A stretch of DNA of 47,519 nt from Candidatus Saccharibacteria bacterium UBA3723 (GCA_002371895.1 DFHM01000010.1:1-47519); one strand, 5' to 3'; counted from the first letter of the stretch, positions 8,074-17,193 are shown. Translations and numbers: made by a program. Notes: generated by a model from the letters alone, not told the origin.

Positions 8074-9966
8074 TTACTTATCTACAACTTCGCCTTCGAC
8101 GGAACCGTCATCGTCCTTCTTGTCGTCGGACTTGGCACCGTCAGCCTTAGCATCGGCGGAAGCTTGCTGATACATCTTTGCACCGATTGGCATGATTGCG
8201 TCATTGAGCTTCTTTGCGGCTTCTTCGAGCTTTTCCTTGTCGTCGGCATCTTTCTCGAGAGATTCCTTGGCGTCTTTGACTGCAGCCTTGATAGCTTCTT
8301 TGTCTTCGTCAGAAATCTTGTCTTTGTATTCATCTGGCATTCTTTCGGCCTGATAAATAGCGTTTTCGAGATGGTTCTTTGCTTCGACAGCTTCCTTTTT
8401 CTTCTTATCTTCTTCGGCGTGAGCTTCTGCGTCGCGCTGAGCTTTTTCGATATCTGCCTTGCTCATGTTGCCAGAGTTCTGAATTGTAATACTCTGTTCT
8501 TTGCCAGTGCCCTTATCCTTTGCGGTAACGTTCAAGATACCGTTAGCATCGAGGTTGAAGGTAACTTCGATTTGTGGAATACCACGTGGAGCTGGAGCGA
8601 TACCATCGAGAATGAAGCTACCGAGGGATTTGTTATCCTTTGCGAATTCGCGTTCGCCCTGGAGGACGTGAATTTCTACCTGTGGCTGATTATCACTTGC
8701 GGTACTGAATACTTCGGAGCGGCTGGTTGGAATGGTAGTATTGCGGTCGATAAGTGGAGTGCGAACACCGCCCATAGTTTCGATACCGAGGGTAAGTGGA
8801 GTGACATCAAGAAGGAGAACATCCTTTACATCACCGGCAAGAACACCACCTTGGATTGCTGCACCAACGGCTACGACCTCGTCTGGGTTTACGCCCTGCA
8901 TTGGGTCTTTACCAAAGAGTTTCTTTACGCGTTCGACGACGGCTGGCATACGAGTCATACCACCGACCATAACTACGTCAGCGATATCGGAAGTTTTGAG
9001 GCCTGCATCATCGAGAGCTTTCTTGACTGGGCCATCGAGGCGATCAAGAAGTGGAGATACGAGCTCTTCAAGCTTTGCGCGAGAAAGGGTGAGTTCGAGG
9101 TGCTTAGGACCATCAGCGTCAGCAGTAATGTATGGAAGGTTGATTTCTACTTCCGTAGCGGAGCTAAGTTCCTTCTTTGCCTTCTCTGCTTCGTCCTTGA
9201 TACGCTGCATTGCGGCAGGATCCTTGCGAAGATCAATATGGTTATCTTTTTCGAATTCTTCGAGGATGTAATCGACAATCTTGTTATCGAAGTCTTCACC
9301 ACCAAGGTGAGTATCACCGTTGGTTGCCTTTACTTCAAAGACGCCATCACCGAGCTCGAGGACGGAAACATCGAATGTACCACCACCAAGGTCGAATACA
9401 ACGATCTTTTGATCTTCATTCTTTTCTAGACCATAGGCCAAAGCGGCTGCGGTTGGTTCTGGAATAATACGGCGAACTTCGAGGCCAGCAATTTTACCAG
9501 CATCCTTAGTTGCCTGGCGCTGAGAATCGTCAAAGTAAGCAGGGACGGTAATAATAGCTTCAGTAACTTTCTCGCCAAGGTAAGCTTCGGCGTCTGCCTT
9601 GATCTTGGAAAGAACCATAGCGGAAACTTCCTCTGGGGTGTATTCTTTGCCACCCATTTCTACAGCTACGGCTTCACCCTTCTTTACGATCTTGTATGGC
9701 AAGATATCGCGGTCGTCCTGAACTTCCTTATCTTCATACTTACGACCAATAAGACGCTTGATGCCATAAATGGTGTTTTCTGGGTTAGTGACGCGCTGAC
9801 GCTGTGCTACTTTACCGACTAGACGGTCGCCCTTCTTCGTAATAGCTACGACCGACGGTGTCGTGCGGTCGCCCTCGCTGTTTGTAATTACTTCTGGTTT
9901 GCCAGCGACCATGTATGCGACCGCGGAGTTCGTCGTACCAAGGTCAATACCAATGATTTTGCCCAT
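8074..9966 (-). CDS. dnaK: Chaperone protein DnaK (Hsp70)
   Basis: ATP-dependent cytosolic chaperone. The nucleotide-binding domain starts MGKIIGIDLGTTNSAVAY, with phosphate-2 loop VFDLGGGTFDVSVLELGDG and VVMVGGMTRMPAV. The linker DVLLLDVTPLTLGIE leads to the peptide-binding domain and a lid ending in a disordered Lys/Asp-rich tail (EGEVVDK). Length (630) is normal. AAGGAGAG precedes the ATG. grpE and dnaJ are not adjacent. A CIRCE operator and a consensus-like promoter lie upstream, so HrcA repression is expected. It ends at its own terminator. Confidence 0.98.
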   Translation of the reverse strand: MGKIIGIDLGTTNSAVAYMVAGKPEVITNSEGDRTTPSVVAITKKGDRLVGKVAQRQRVTNPENTIYGIKRLIGRKYEDKEVQDDRDILPYKIVKKGEAVAVEMGGKEYTPEEVSAMVLSKIKADAEAYLGEKVTEAIITVPAYFDDSQRQATKDAGKIAGLEVRRIIPEPTAAALAYGLEKNEDQKIVVFDLGGGTFDVSVLELGDGVFEVKATNGDTHLGGEDFDNKIVDYILEEFEKDNHIDLRKDPAAMQRIKDEAEKAKKELSSATEVEINLPYITADADGPKHLELTLSRAKLEELVSPLLDRLDGPVKKALDDAGLKTSDIADVVMVGGMTRMPAVVERVKKLFGKDPMQGVNPDEVVAVGAAIQGGVLAGDVKDVLLLDVTPLTLGIETMGGVRTPLIDRNTTIPTSRSEVFSTASDNQPQVEIHVLQGEREFAKDNKSLGSFILDGIAPAPRGIPQIEVTFNLDANGILNVTAKDKGTGKEQSITIQNSGNMSKADIEKAQRDAEAHAEEDKKKKEAVEAKNHLENAIYQAERMPDEYKDKISDEDKEAIKAAVKDAKESLEKDADDKEKLEEAAKKLNDAIMPIGAKMYQQASADAKADGAKSDDKKDDDGSVEGEVVDK

Positions 9967-10004
9967 TTATTTTTACTCTCCTTGATTAAATACGATTTTA
10001 TGTT

Positions 10005-10031
10005 CTAGCACTCGCACCCTCCGAGTGCTAA
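10005..10031. promoter_or_regulatory. CIRCE operator (HrcA binding site) upstream of dnaK
   Basis: CTAGCACTC (10005-10013), nine bases, GAGTGCTAA (10023-10031): the TTAGCACTC-N9-GAGTGCTAA heat-shock operator with one mismatch. It lies immediately downstream of the -10 box, within the transcribed leader. An extra half-site TTAGCACTC lies at 10052-10060 inside the promoter spacer. Confidence 0.93.
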
Positions 10032-10040
10032 TCTAAATAA

Positions 10041-10069
10041 ATTGTAGCGCATTAGCACTCGCCCGTCAA
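10041..10069 (-). promoter_or_regulatory. dnaK promoter
   Basis: TTGACG (10069-10064), 17 bp, then TACAAT (10046-10041) on the minus strand. The spacer contains a CIRCE half-site and the full CIRCE begins ten bases downstream of the -10 box. Confidence 0.85.
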
Positions 10070-10109
10070 GTCTGCTAAACAGGGGTAAAAATAAGATTTT
10101 TTGACTTTT

Positions 10110-10697
10110 TTAGTCTTCTTCGAGATATTCCACGAAGTGCGGAATTGTTAATAAATAGCCGCCAATTCCGGAGCCAATTGTAGCCATCAAAAGATCATAC
10201 ATCGTATCATCTACGCCAACCGAAACGAGCTGCTGCATGCTTTGACCAAGGAATTTATCGCAGGCGAACTCAAAGAATTCCCACGCGACCGCAATTGAAA
10301 TAGAACAGAACATAATAAAGAAGGCTTTGAAGATGTTTGGGGTTTTGTTTGCTTTAAAGTAGACCATCATATAATGCCCGACCAAGGCAGAAAGGACACC
10401 AGAACAGAGATGAACGGTTTTGTCAAAATATGGGACGGTCTTATAAAGATCCATACAGATGCCCATATCGAGCGCAACGAAGATGAAAATATAATAGATT
10501 AACTCGATGCGGAAGGAGAATTTACACTTAAAAATTCTGCAGATTACTTCTGGGCCAAATGGCAAAAGCAGTCCGGCAATCAGGCCGCCATACTTAGAAT
10601 AATCTGGATCGAGAATACATTTGACACCGACGGCGCCCGCAAAAAGAAGTAGGGCGGCTTTGATTATAAGTAGAATAGCTCTGCGTGTGTTTTTCAT
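10110..10697 (-). CDS. Integral membrane protein resembling the DUF2238/YjdF family
   Basis: Function unknown. 195 residues with six or so membrane segments. The family-like features are FDKTVHLCSGVLSALVGHYM in the middle, AVAWEFFEFACDKFLG, and DDTMYDLLMATIGSGIGGYLL near the C-terminus, where His, Glu and Asp residues fall within or next to helices. The assignment rests on these motifs from memory and not on an alignment. An extended -10 box (TGT-TAAAAT, 10711-10706) ends 8 bp before the ATG, indicating a leaderless message. It is divergent from the TraX-like gene. Confidence 0.65.
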   Translation of the reverse strand: MKNTRRAILLIIKAALLLFAGAVGVKCILDPDYSKYGGLIAGLLLPFGPEVICRIFKCKFSFRIELIYYIFIFVALDMGICMDLYKTVPYFDKTVHLCSGVLSALVGHYMMVYFKANKTPNIFKAFFIMFCSISIAVAWEFFEFACDKFLGQSMQQLVSVGVDDTMYDLLMATIGSGIGGYLLTIPHFVEYLEED

Positions 10698-10743
10698 TTA
10701 AGGTTATTTTAACATTATTGGTCATGCTAAGATATAGATAGTA

Positions 10744-11409
10744 ATGTTTAGTTCAATCGTTTTGCAAATTATTGCGATGGTCTGTATGCTTATTGACCAC
10801 GTTGGCGCTTATCTTTGCGGTGATTTTTGGCCAATGCGCCTGATTGGACGCCTTGCGATGCCGATATTCGTTTTTGGATTAGCACAAGGTTTCATTCATA
10901 GCTCTTCCCGTCTGAAATATTTTGCCAGGATTGCCATAACTGCCGTCGTGACGCAAATAATATTATATTTTCTCGATAGACATGCCGGCTTTGTGCCGGG
11001 ATATAATATTCTGTTCAACTTCATGGTGACTTTTTTGGTTCTGCTCTGCGCAGAGAAAGGCAAACTACTTATTTTCTTGATTCCTGTGCTTTGCGGGTTA
11101 TCCGAAGCAGCCCACCTCGACTATGGCTGGGTGGTTCCGGCGATGGCGTTGGGTTTTTATTTGACCCTAAGATTTCTAAAAGATCACAAGATTGCCTTCT
11201 GTAGCGGTCTTGCGGCGACGTTGATCCTTACGAATGTTTTGATGTTCATGTTTCATGGCTGGCCAATTCAGCTATTCGCAATTGCGGCTATCGTACCACT
11301 CGCGCTATATGACGGCAAGAAAGGCAAGCGCCTACCAAAATATGCCGGATATATTTTCTATCCAGCACATCTTGCTGTAATTCTTGTGATTAGATTACTT
11401 TTTTACTAG
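10744..11409 (+). CDS. TraX-family membrane protein
   Basis: TraX acetylates F-pilin in E. coli plasmids; chromosomal homologues are widespread acyltransferase-like membrane proteins of unknown substrate. Hallmarks here are IIAMVCMLIDHVGAYL at the N-terminus, RLIGRLAMPIFVFGLAQGFIHSS, and the C-terminal YAGYIFYPAHLAVILVI with a His between helices. 221 residues with about eight membrane segments. TGC-TAAGAT ends about 10 bp before the ATG and there is no Shine-Dalgarno. It converges with and overlaps the methyltransferase gene by 15 bp. Acylation of a surface polymer is an inference. Confidence 0.8.
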   Translation: MFSSIVLQIIAMVCMLIDHVGAYLCGDFWPMRLIGRLAMPIFVFGLAQGFIHSSSRLKYFARIAITAVVTQIILYFLDRHAGFVPGYNILFNFMVTFLVLLCAEKGKLLIFLIPVLCGLSEAAHLDYGWVVPAMALGFYLTLRFLKDHKIAFCSGLAATLILTNVLMFMFHGWPIQLFAIAAIVPLALYDGKKGKRLPKYAGYIFYPAHLAVILVIRLLFY

Positions 11410-11976
11410 AATTGCGAGGCTCGCGGCAAGGCGAAATTCGTATTCATCCTTGTGGGCATCAACGAATTCGTTAACGGCTTTTGCGCTACCCGGAAGCGCC
11501 GCGTTGCGATAATCGTGAACTACAATGATGCCGCCCTGACTGAGGCGCGGAACAGTCTTCTCAAAACTAGTTTTGATAGATTCATAAAAATCGCCATCAA
11601 AAAGCGCGAAAGAAATTTGGGACGGCAAATCGTCATCGGTCAGCTCGTTGAACCAGCCTTTTACGATTACTGGGTCTGGAAGGCTGAGTTTCTTGAACTT
11701 GTGCGCGACAGTGTCTGGAGAAACTTTGAGTTCGCCCGCCTGGAAGCGCCAACCCTGTGGAGAGTTATCCGCCGCAGTCTTCTCTGGGAGTCCCTCAAAT
11801 GAATCATATAAATATAGCCATTTGTCCGGCGCCTCTTTGAGTTCGGCGGCAAGCACAACTGATGTATCGCCTGCATAGCAACCGAATTCTACGACGTCGC
11901 CAGGGACATCAAGAGTTTTAGCGAGCTCGGACACAATAATCTCCGCCTCGCGGCTAGGTATCTGCAAATCTTTCAT
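11395..11976 (-). CDS. TylF/macrocin O-methyltransferase-like SAM-dependent methyltransferase
   Basis: Class I methyltransferase fold. The SAM-binding loop is GDVVEFGCYAGDTSVVLA (near residue 26). LYDSFEGLPEK is typical of the TylF family, followed by ISFALFDGDFYESIKTSFE (acidic metal/cofactor site) and GGIIVVHDYRN. Substrates of this family include sugar hydroxyls in antibiotics and surface glycans; the substrate here is unknown. The ATG directly abuts the stop codon of the upstream kinase gene, so the two are co-transcribed and probably translationally coupled. Confidence 0.8.
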   Translation of the reverse strand: MKDLQIPSREAEIIVSELAKTLDVPGDVVEFGCYAGDTSVVLAAELKEAPDKWLYLYDSFEGLPEKTAADNSPQGWRFQAGELKVSPDTVAHKFKKLSLPDPVIVKGWFNELTDDDLPSQISFALFDGDFYESIKTSFEKTVPRLSQGGIIVVHDYRNAALPGSAKAVNEFVDAHKDEYEFRLAASLAILVKK

Positions 11977-12549
11977 CTAATTAATAAAGCCAATTTCCTT
12001 CATGAGGTTGCCGAATTTTTCATGGAATTCAGCGATTGTACCAGAGTTGTCGATATAATAATCTGCGATTGCGATTGGGCCACCTTTTTCGAGGTTCTCG
12101 ATTTCACTACGATCGCGCTCAGCAACTTCTTGCGCAGTAAATGGACGTTCTGGGCGAGTTGCAACGCGCTTGCGGCGAAGAGCTTTTGGCACTACGATTG
12201 CGACAACAGTCATCTCGGTTGGGAATTCTTGGCGCAAAATCTTGTATTCCGTCCAGCTATAGAGACCATCGAGTACAATACGCTTTTGGCCGGCTTCGAT
12301 GAGCTTCTTCGTACTCTCGATAACGCGTTTGACGACAAAGTCTTTACCTTCCTTTTCGCGAAGACCTTCACGGAATTTCTTTTCGTTTTCTGGCGTGATT
12401 TCCTCGCCAGCTTCTTTGATAGCATTCAAAATGACGCCGCCGAAGTAAACCTTCGGGATGCCACGTTCGGTAAGATATTCGATTGCTGTTGACTTGCCGC
12501 TACCGCACATACCAACAATAGCGACGATTTTTACGTCCTTATTTTCCAT
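11977..12549 (-). CDS. P-loop nucleotide/CoA kinase-like protein
   Basis: Walker A is GMCGSGKST (residues 13-21). A substrate-lid region RRKRVATRPERPFTAQEVAERDRSE and a C-terminal IADYYIDNSGTIAEFHE resemble dephospho-CoA kinase and related NMP kinases, so a CoaE-like role is possible but not proven. 190 residues. An extended -10 box (TGA-TATAAT, 12563-12558) ends 8 bp before the ATG, so the message should be leaderless. First gene of a two-gene unit with the TylF-like methyltransferase. Confidence 0.7.
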   Translation of the reverse strand: MENKDVKIVAIVGMCGSGKSTAIEYLTERGIPKVYFGGVILNAIKEAGEEITPENEKKFREGLREKEGKDFVVKRVIESTKKLIEAGQKRIVLDGLYSWTEYKILRQEFPTEMTVVAIVVPKALRRKRVATRPERPFTAQEVAERDRSEIENLEKGGPIAIADYYIDNSGTIAEFHEKFGNLMKEIGFIN

Positions 12550-12570
12550 TAAAGATAATTATATCAGAAA

Positions 12571-13848
12571 CTAGATTGCACCCAAAACGCGAGCCCAAAG
12601 CTCATCTAATAGCGATTTATTCATATTGCTTACTGCCGCAAGGCCAGAAATGCCAGACTGCATGAATTCGCGAGCAAGAATGACGATTGTGCTCTTGTCG
12701 ATAGCGTCGATCATTTTTGGCGCCTCGGTAAGTGGTTCGTAAGTGCCGGTGGTAATGTAATCGCGCATATAATAAGTGCTGATTTGATCGGCAGTTTGCG
12801 CGAGCATCTGATGGCGACCGAGCGCATAAGTCTTTGCCGCATTGATGTCGGCTTCGCTAATATCGCCGTTGATAACTTTGGATAGCTCTACTGCAATGAG
12901 GTCGAAGAGTTCGGCAGCGTTTTCGGAGTTTACCTCGCCGTCGAAGTCCCAAGTACTGCTCCATTTGTCACTGTCCGTATTGGAACCCATACCATAAACA
13001 ATACCGCGCTTGCGTGCTGCGCCAAAGATTTTGCTACTCATGGTGCCGTTCAAAATATGGTTAAGACAGCTCATGGCATACTGCTCTTTTGGACTGAGGG
13101 CACGCGGGATAATAAATGAGAAACCGAAGCTCATATTGGCAGCGTCTTTGCGGCGGATCAAAACTGGACTAGTGCCAGCAAAAGCACTCATTGGAATTTC
13201 GAACTTTTCACCTGGTTTTAGGTCCCATTTTTCGAGCATATCGATGATTTTGCGCTTGCGACCGCGTAGGTTGCCGGTAATGATAAACTGCATATTTGCG
13301 GCAGTATGGGTGCGGCGATGGTGATTGCGGACATCTTTCAGCTCGATGTTGTTGATGGTTCTGAGGCGTTCGCTATAGGTTAGGACTTCCTCGCCAAGTT
13401 CTTGTTGGAGCTTTGGCCAGATCAACCTGGCGTAATCGTTCTGGTAGCCAGTAAGCTCGGAGCGAACGTTGCCCTTCTCGGCGTTGAGTTCTTCTTCGTT
13501 GAAGATAGGTTTTGCAACGGCGAGTTCTTGCAGTTCGAGGATGCGCTGCCATTCAAAATCTGCACATTCTGCTTCGTATGCGATAAAACAATCAGAAGTC
13601 CAAGCGTTGTGATAGGCGCCATTCTTAGTGAATTCAGACTCGTAGGCCTGCTCGTCTTTGTATTCGGCATTTTTACCGAAGGCCATGTGCTCCATAAGGT
13701 GAGCGACTTCGTAAATTTCTGGCTTGCGGACGAATTTGTTGCCGGCACGAAAAACAATCTTGATATTCATAACGCCAGCACTTGGCGCATCGATCAATAG
13801 GCCACGAGCGCCACTTTTGAGATGGATTTCTTCGATTGAATGTTTCAT
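12571..13848 (-). CDS. M16-family zinc metallopeptidase
   Basis: Pitrilysin/processing-peptidase family. The inverted zinc motif HLMEH is intact (His50, Glu53, His54), and a third ligand Glu (124 or 131) lies at the spacing expected for HxxEH-x(69-77)-E. The product is a single 425-residue chain containing the active domain and an M16_C-like second domain (IIPRALSPKEQYAMSCLNHILNG). No signal peptide is visible, so it is likely cytoplasmic. Single-chain M16 proteins of this size normally dimerise. It follows secA on the same strand with a hairpin between them (13858-13888). Confidence 0.88.
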   Translation of the reverse strand: MKHSIEEIHLKSGARGLLIDAPSAGVMNIKIVFRAGNKFVRKPEIYEVAHLMEHMAFGKNAEYKDEQAYESEFTKNGAYHNAWTSDCFIAYEAECADFEWQRILELQELAVAKPIFNEEELNAEKGNVRSELTGYQNDYARLIWPKLQQELGEEVLTYSERLRTINNIELKDVRNHHRRTHTAANMQFIITGNLRGRKRKIIDMLEKWDLKPGEKFEIPMSAFAGTSPVLIRRKDAANMSFGFSFIIPRALSPKEQYAMSCLNHILNGTMSSKIFGAARKRGIVYGMGSNTDSDKWSSTWDFDGEVNSENAAELFDLIAVELSKVINGDISEADINAAKTYALGRHQMLAQTADQISTYYMRDYITTGTYEPLTEAPKMIDAIDKSTIVILAREFMQSGISGLAAVSNMNKSLLDELWARVLGAI

Positions 13849-13857
13849 AAAATAATG

Positions 13858-13888
13858 TCTTAGAACGCGACCGGGTGGTCGCGTTCTT
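13858..13888 (-). terminator. Possible secA terminator / intergenic hairpin
   Basis: Stem AGAACGCGACC / GGTCGCGTTCT with a four-base loop lies between the secA stop and the M16 start. The sequence after it on the minus strand is only moderately T-rich, so termination may be partial. Confidence 0.6.
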
Positions 13889-13901
13889 GATTAGCTAGAT
13901 T

Positions 13902-16814
13902 CTAGCGGCGTCCTTTTTTCTTATTTTGACGCGCTTTTTTCTTGCTCTTGCGAGCTTCGTTGCGCTTAGCATTCTTGTTGGTATTCTTACCGCCAGTACG
14001 CTGAGCAACAGGACTCTTTGGGGTATCCTTAGTGATACCATGCTCATCCTTAGAGAATTCGTTGTCGAGGTTCTTCTCGCCAGCAGAAATCTCATTCACA
14101 CCCTTCTGGGTAGCAGATTCTGCCATCTTGGTAAGCTCGGTATCATACTTTTCGTCGGAAACTTCAGCAACATCTTGCTGCTTGAGGCTGAGCAAGATAT
14201 GCATGACTTCCTCGCGAAGTGTGCGCTGGAGGCCATCAAAGAGTTTCTGGGATTCGGAGCGATATTCTACGAGTGGATCGCGCTGACCAACACTGCGCCA
14301 GTGGATACCTTCGCGGAGATGCTGCATGTTTTCAAGGTGTTGCATCCAGAGAGTATCGAGAACGTTGAGGTAAACTTCACGCTCGATCTTGCGCATGGTA
14401 TCTTCGCCGAATTCTAGCTCTTTGTCGTTATAGAGTTCTTCTACGGCTGCGAGAGCGAGCTTGTAGCGATCCTTCTCTTTGCGCATGAGGCCAATGGATT
14501 CAATTAGATCCTCATCTAGGTCAAATACGCGCTTGAAGTTTTCAACAAATTTCTTGTTTACGCGAGAGCTGAATTGTACGAGCTCGGCAATTTCTTCCTT
14601 GTAGAGGCGAGAAATCTCTGGGCGAATGTTGTCGCCGTCGAGAATCTTGCGGCGCATCGTATAGACAACTTTGCGGTGACGGTTAATAACGTTATCGTAC
14701 TGAACAACGTTCTTGCGGGAATCGAAGTTGAAGCCTTCGATACGCTTCTGAGCTTGTTCGAGAGTCTTGGAGACGGACTTGTTGCGAATTGGCATATCGT
14801 CGTCAATGCCGAGGCGTTTCATGAGCATACCAATGCGGTCGCCCTGGAAGATGCGCATGAGGTCGTCTTCGCAAGATACGAAGAACTGGGTAGTACCAGG
14901 ATCGCCCTGGCGGCCACCACGACCACGGAGCTGGTTATCGACACGGCGGGAATCATGACGAGCAGTGCCAATTACGACGAGGCCACCGAGTTCTGCGACA
15001 CCCTTAGCAAGCTTAATATCCGTACCACGACCAGCCATGTTTGTAGCTAGTGTAACGGCGCCCTTTTCGCCTGCCTTCGCAATAATTGCAGCCTCACGCT
15101 CGTTGTTCTTTGCGTTCAATAGCTCGAATGGAATACCTTCTTTCTCGAGGTAAGCAGCGATGCGTTCATTGTTTGCGATAGAATCGGAACCAACGAGAAC
15201 CGGCTGACCACGCTCATGGTATTTCTTAACTTCGGCAGCGATAGCTTTGAGTTTTGCAGCTTCCGTACGATAAATGAGGTCGTCTTTATCGACACGAATA
15301 ATAGGTTTGTTCGGTGGAATCTGAATAACATCCAAAGCGTAAATCTGCTGGAATTCTTCTGCTTCGGTGAAGGCTGTACCGGTCATACCGGAGAGTTTGT
15401 TGTAGAGGCGGAAGAAGTTCTGGAAGGAAATCGTAGCGAGGGTCATAGACTCTTCGCGAACAAGTACGCCTTCCTTTGCCTCGATAGCCTGATGGAGACC
15501 TTCGTTATAGCGGCGCCCCTGCATGAGACGACCAGTATGTTCGTCGACGATGAGAACTTCGCCAGAATTGGTTACGACGTAATCTTTATCGCGATGGAAG
15601 AGAGTCTGTGCACGAAGGGCCTGCTCGAGGTGGTAAACAATACGAGTATTATCGGTAGAATATAGCGTATCAACGCCAAGAATCTTCTGAACCTTATCGA
15701 CACCTTCGTCGGTCAAAGTGACAGTGCGGCGTTTTTCGTCGATGATGTAATCTTGGTCGCCGAGCTGAGCACAGACCTTTGCGAACTGATAGTAGCTCTC
15801 TGGGTTGTCACCAGCTGGAGCGGAAATAATCAATGGAGTACGAGCTTCATCAATAAGGATGGAGTCTACCTCATCTACGATGGCGAAGTTTAGTTCGCGC
15901 TGGCGGAGATATTGAGCATCCTTGACCATGTTGTCACGGAGATAGTCGAAGCCAAACTCGTTGTTCGTACCATAAGTAACATCGCAAGCGTAAGCTTCCT
16001 TGCGGGTGCATGGCTTGAGATGGCGCATGCGCTCGTCGTCGTGATCTTCATTGATATAGTCACGATCATACATGAAGCTAGCTTCGTTAATAATGACACC
16101 TACGGTAAGACCGAGGAAATCATAGAGTTCGCCCATCCAGCCGGCGTCGCGCTGTGCGAGGTAATCGTTTACGGTAACGACATGAACACCGCGGCCTGTA
16201 AGAGCATTAAGATATACAGGAAGAGTTGCGACAAGAGTTTTACCTTCACCAGTCTTCATCTCAGCGACGTTGCCTTCATGAAGGACTATGCCACCGATGA
16301 GCTGTACGTCGAATGGGCGAAGTTTTAGAACGCGATCGCTAGCCTCGCGTACGAGGGCGAATGCGTCTGGAAGAATCTGGTCAAGCGCTTTGTTTGCCTC
16401 GGCGACTTTGGCCTGTTTCTTCTCTGTCTTGTTTTCTTTTTTCTTGTCGTCTTTGCTGGACTTTTTCTTGTCTCTTTCGGCCTTTACTTTGGCAATAGCA
16501 TTTGCAGCCTCTACCTTTTTCTGAGCCTTGGCAAGTTTTTTCTTGAGAACTTCGGTCTGTTCCTGAAGCTCTTTTTTGCTCATTTCGGAATACTTTGGTG
16601 CGAGCTTATTGATCTCGTCGACGCGCTTCTGGAGACGGCGAAGAGTTTTCTTTTGAGCATCGCCAAAGATGTGTTGCAAGAAAATGGTTAGGCCGGATTT
16701 ATCGGCAAGTTTATCAGTAGGCTTTTTCTCCTTTGGAGCTTTTTTAGCCTTTTTTTCGACATGTTTTGGTTTTTCAGCCACCCTCTGTTTTTTATCTGAC
16801 CTCTTCTCTTTCAT
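13902..16814 (-). CDS. secA: Protein translocase ATPase SecA
   Basis: ATPase that drives Sec-dependent export. Walker A is MKTGEGKT (residues 186-193), followed by VHVVTVNDYLAQRDAGWM, NFAIVDEVDSILIDEARTPLIIS, NMAGRGTDIKL and RGRGGRQGDPG. At 970 residues it is long because of a Lys-rich N-terminal extension (1-40) and a Lys/Ala/Glu-rich charged insertion (about 92-140) before the first ATPase domain. The C-terminus ends in a basic tail (NKNAKRNEARKSKKKARQ) and lacks the usual Cys-rich zinc motif that binds SecB or phospholipid. TGA-TATACT ends 6 bp before the ATG, so it is predicted leaderless. Confidence 0.98.
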   Translation of the reverse strand: MKEKRSDKKQRVAEKPKHVEKKAKKAPKEKKPTDKLADKSGLTIFLQHIFGDAQKKTLRRLQKRVDEINKLAPKYSEMSKKELQEQTEVLKKKLAKAQKKVEAANAIAKVKAERDKKKSSKDDKKKENKTEKKQAKVAEANKALDQILPDAFALVREASDRVLKLRPFDVQLIGGIVLHEGNVAEMKTGEGKTLVATLPVYLNALTGRGVHVVTVNDYLAQRDAGWMGELYDFLGLTVGVIINEASFMYDRDYINEDHDDERMRHLKPCTRKEAYACDVTYGTNNEFGFDYLRDNMVKDAQYLRQRELNFAIVDEVDSILIDEARTPLIISAPAGDNPESYYQFAKVCAQLGDQDYIIDEKRRTVTLTDEGVDKVQKILGVDTLYSTDNTRIVYHLEQALRAQTLFHRDKDYVVTNSGEVLIVDEHTGRLMQGRRYNEGLHQAIEAKEGVLVREESMTLATISFQNFFRLYNKLSGMTGTAFTEAEEFQQIYALDVIQIPPNKPIIRVDKDDLIYRTEAAKLKAIAAEVKKYHERGQPVLVGSDSIANNERIAAYLEKEGIPFELLNAKNNEREAAIIAKAGEKGAVTLATNMAGRGTDIKLAKGVAELGGLVVIGTARHDSRRVDNQLRGRGGRQGDPGTTQFFVSCEDDLMRIFQGDRIGMLMKRLGIDDDMPIRNKSVSKTLEQAQKRIEGFNFDSRKNVVQYDNVINRHRKVVYTMRRKILDGDNIRPEISRLYKEEIAELVQFSSRVNKKFVENFKRVFDLDEDLIESIGLMRKEKDRYKLALAAVEELYNDKELEFGEDTMRKIEREVYLNVLDTLWMQHLENMQHLREGIHWRSVGQRDPLVEYRSESQKLFDGLQRTLREEVMHILLSLKQQDVAEVSDEKYDTELTKMAESATQKGVNEISAGEKNLDNEFSKDEHGITKDTPKSPVAQRTGGKNTNKNAKRNEARKSKKKARQNKKKGRR

Positions 16815-16835
16815 TGTTCTAGTATATCACGCGGC

Positions 16836-17192
16836 TTATTTCTTCAAAAAGCGCTTGAGAAATCCTTTCTTGTCGTAGTTAGTTTTCTCAGTTTTGAAAC
16901 GACGAATCTGACCCATAAGCTTTGCTTCGAGAATATCTACACCAGCGAAAGTGTTGGAGCATTCTTCCTTTGCGTTGAGGACCTTGCCGCCAGGAATGTC
17001 GAGGGTTGCGGAAATTTCGTACTTGTTGCCATGTGCGCGGTCAACCTGAGTAACGACTACCTTTGCAACGAGATCCTTGCGGTTCTGGCGTGGAAGATAA
17101 CGATCGAGCTTGCCGATACGTTTCTGGACGTACTTTTGGAAGCTTTCTTCGACCTTGTAATTAGAGCCGCTAATGTCAATATTTTCAATCAT
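16836..17192 (-). CDS. hpf: Ribosome hibernation promoting factor (short HPF/YfiA family)
   Basis: Binds the decoding centre and stabilises idle ribosomes. The fold signature is present: IDISGSNYKVEESFQKYVQKRIGKLDRYLP, then VVVTQVDRAHGNKYEISATLDIPGG and ILEAKLMGQIRRFKTEK. The start is taken as the Met of MIENIDISG, since AAGGAG lies 8-13 bp upstream; an in-frame ATG seven codons earlier overlaps that Shine-Dalgarno. About 118 residues, so it is the short form without the dimerisation domain. It starts next to the serS stop codon and is probably co-transcribed with serS. Confidence 0.92.
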   Translation of the reverse strand: MIENIDISGSNYKVEESFQKYVQKRIGKLDRYLPRQNRKDLVAKVVVTQVDRAHGNKYEISATLDIPGGKVLNAKEECSNTFAGVDILEAKLMGQIRRFKTEKTNYDKKGFLKRFLKK

Positions 17193-17193
17193 T

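Noticed and set aside
8164..9429. 421-codon open frame opposite dnaK
   Set aside because: Shadow of dnaK; Phe/Trp/Cys-rich product with no family features.
12571..13848. Inactive M16 (processing-enhancing type) subunit
   Set aside because: HxxEH and a correctly spaced downstream Glu are present, so the site looks active.
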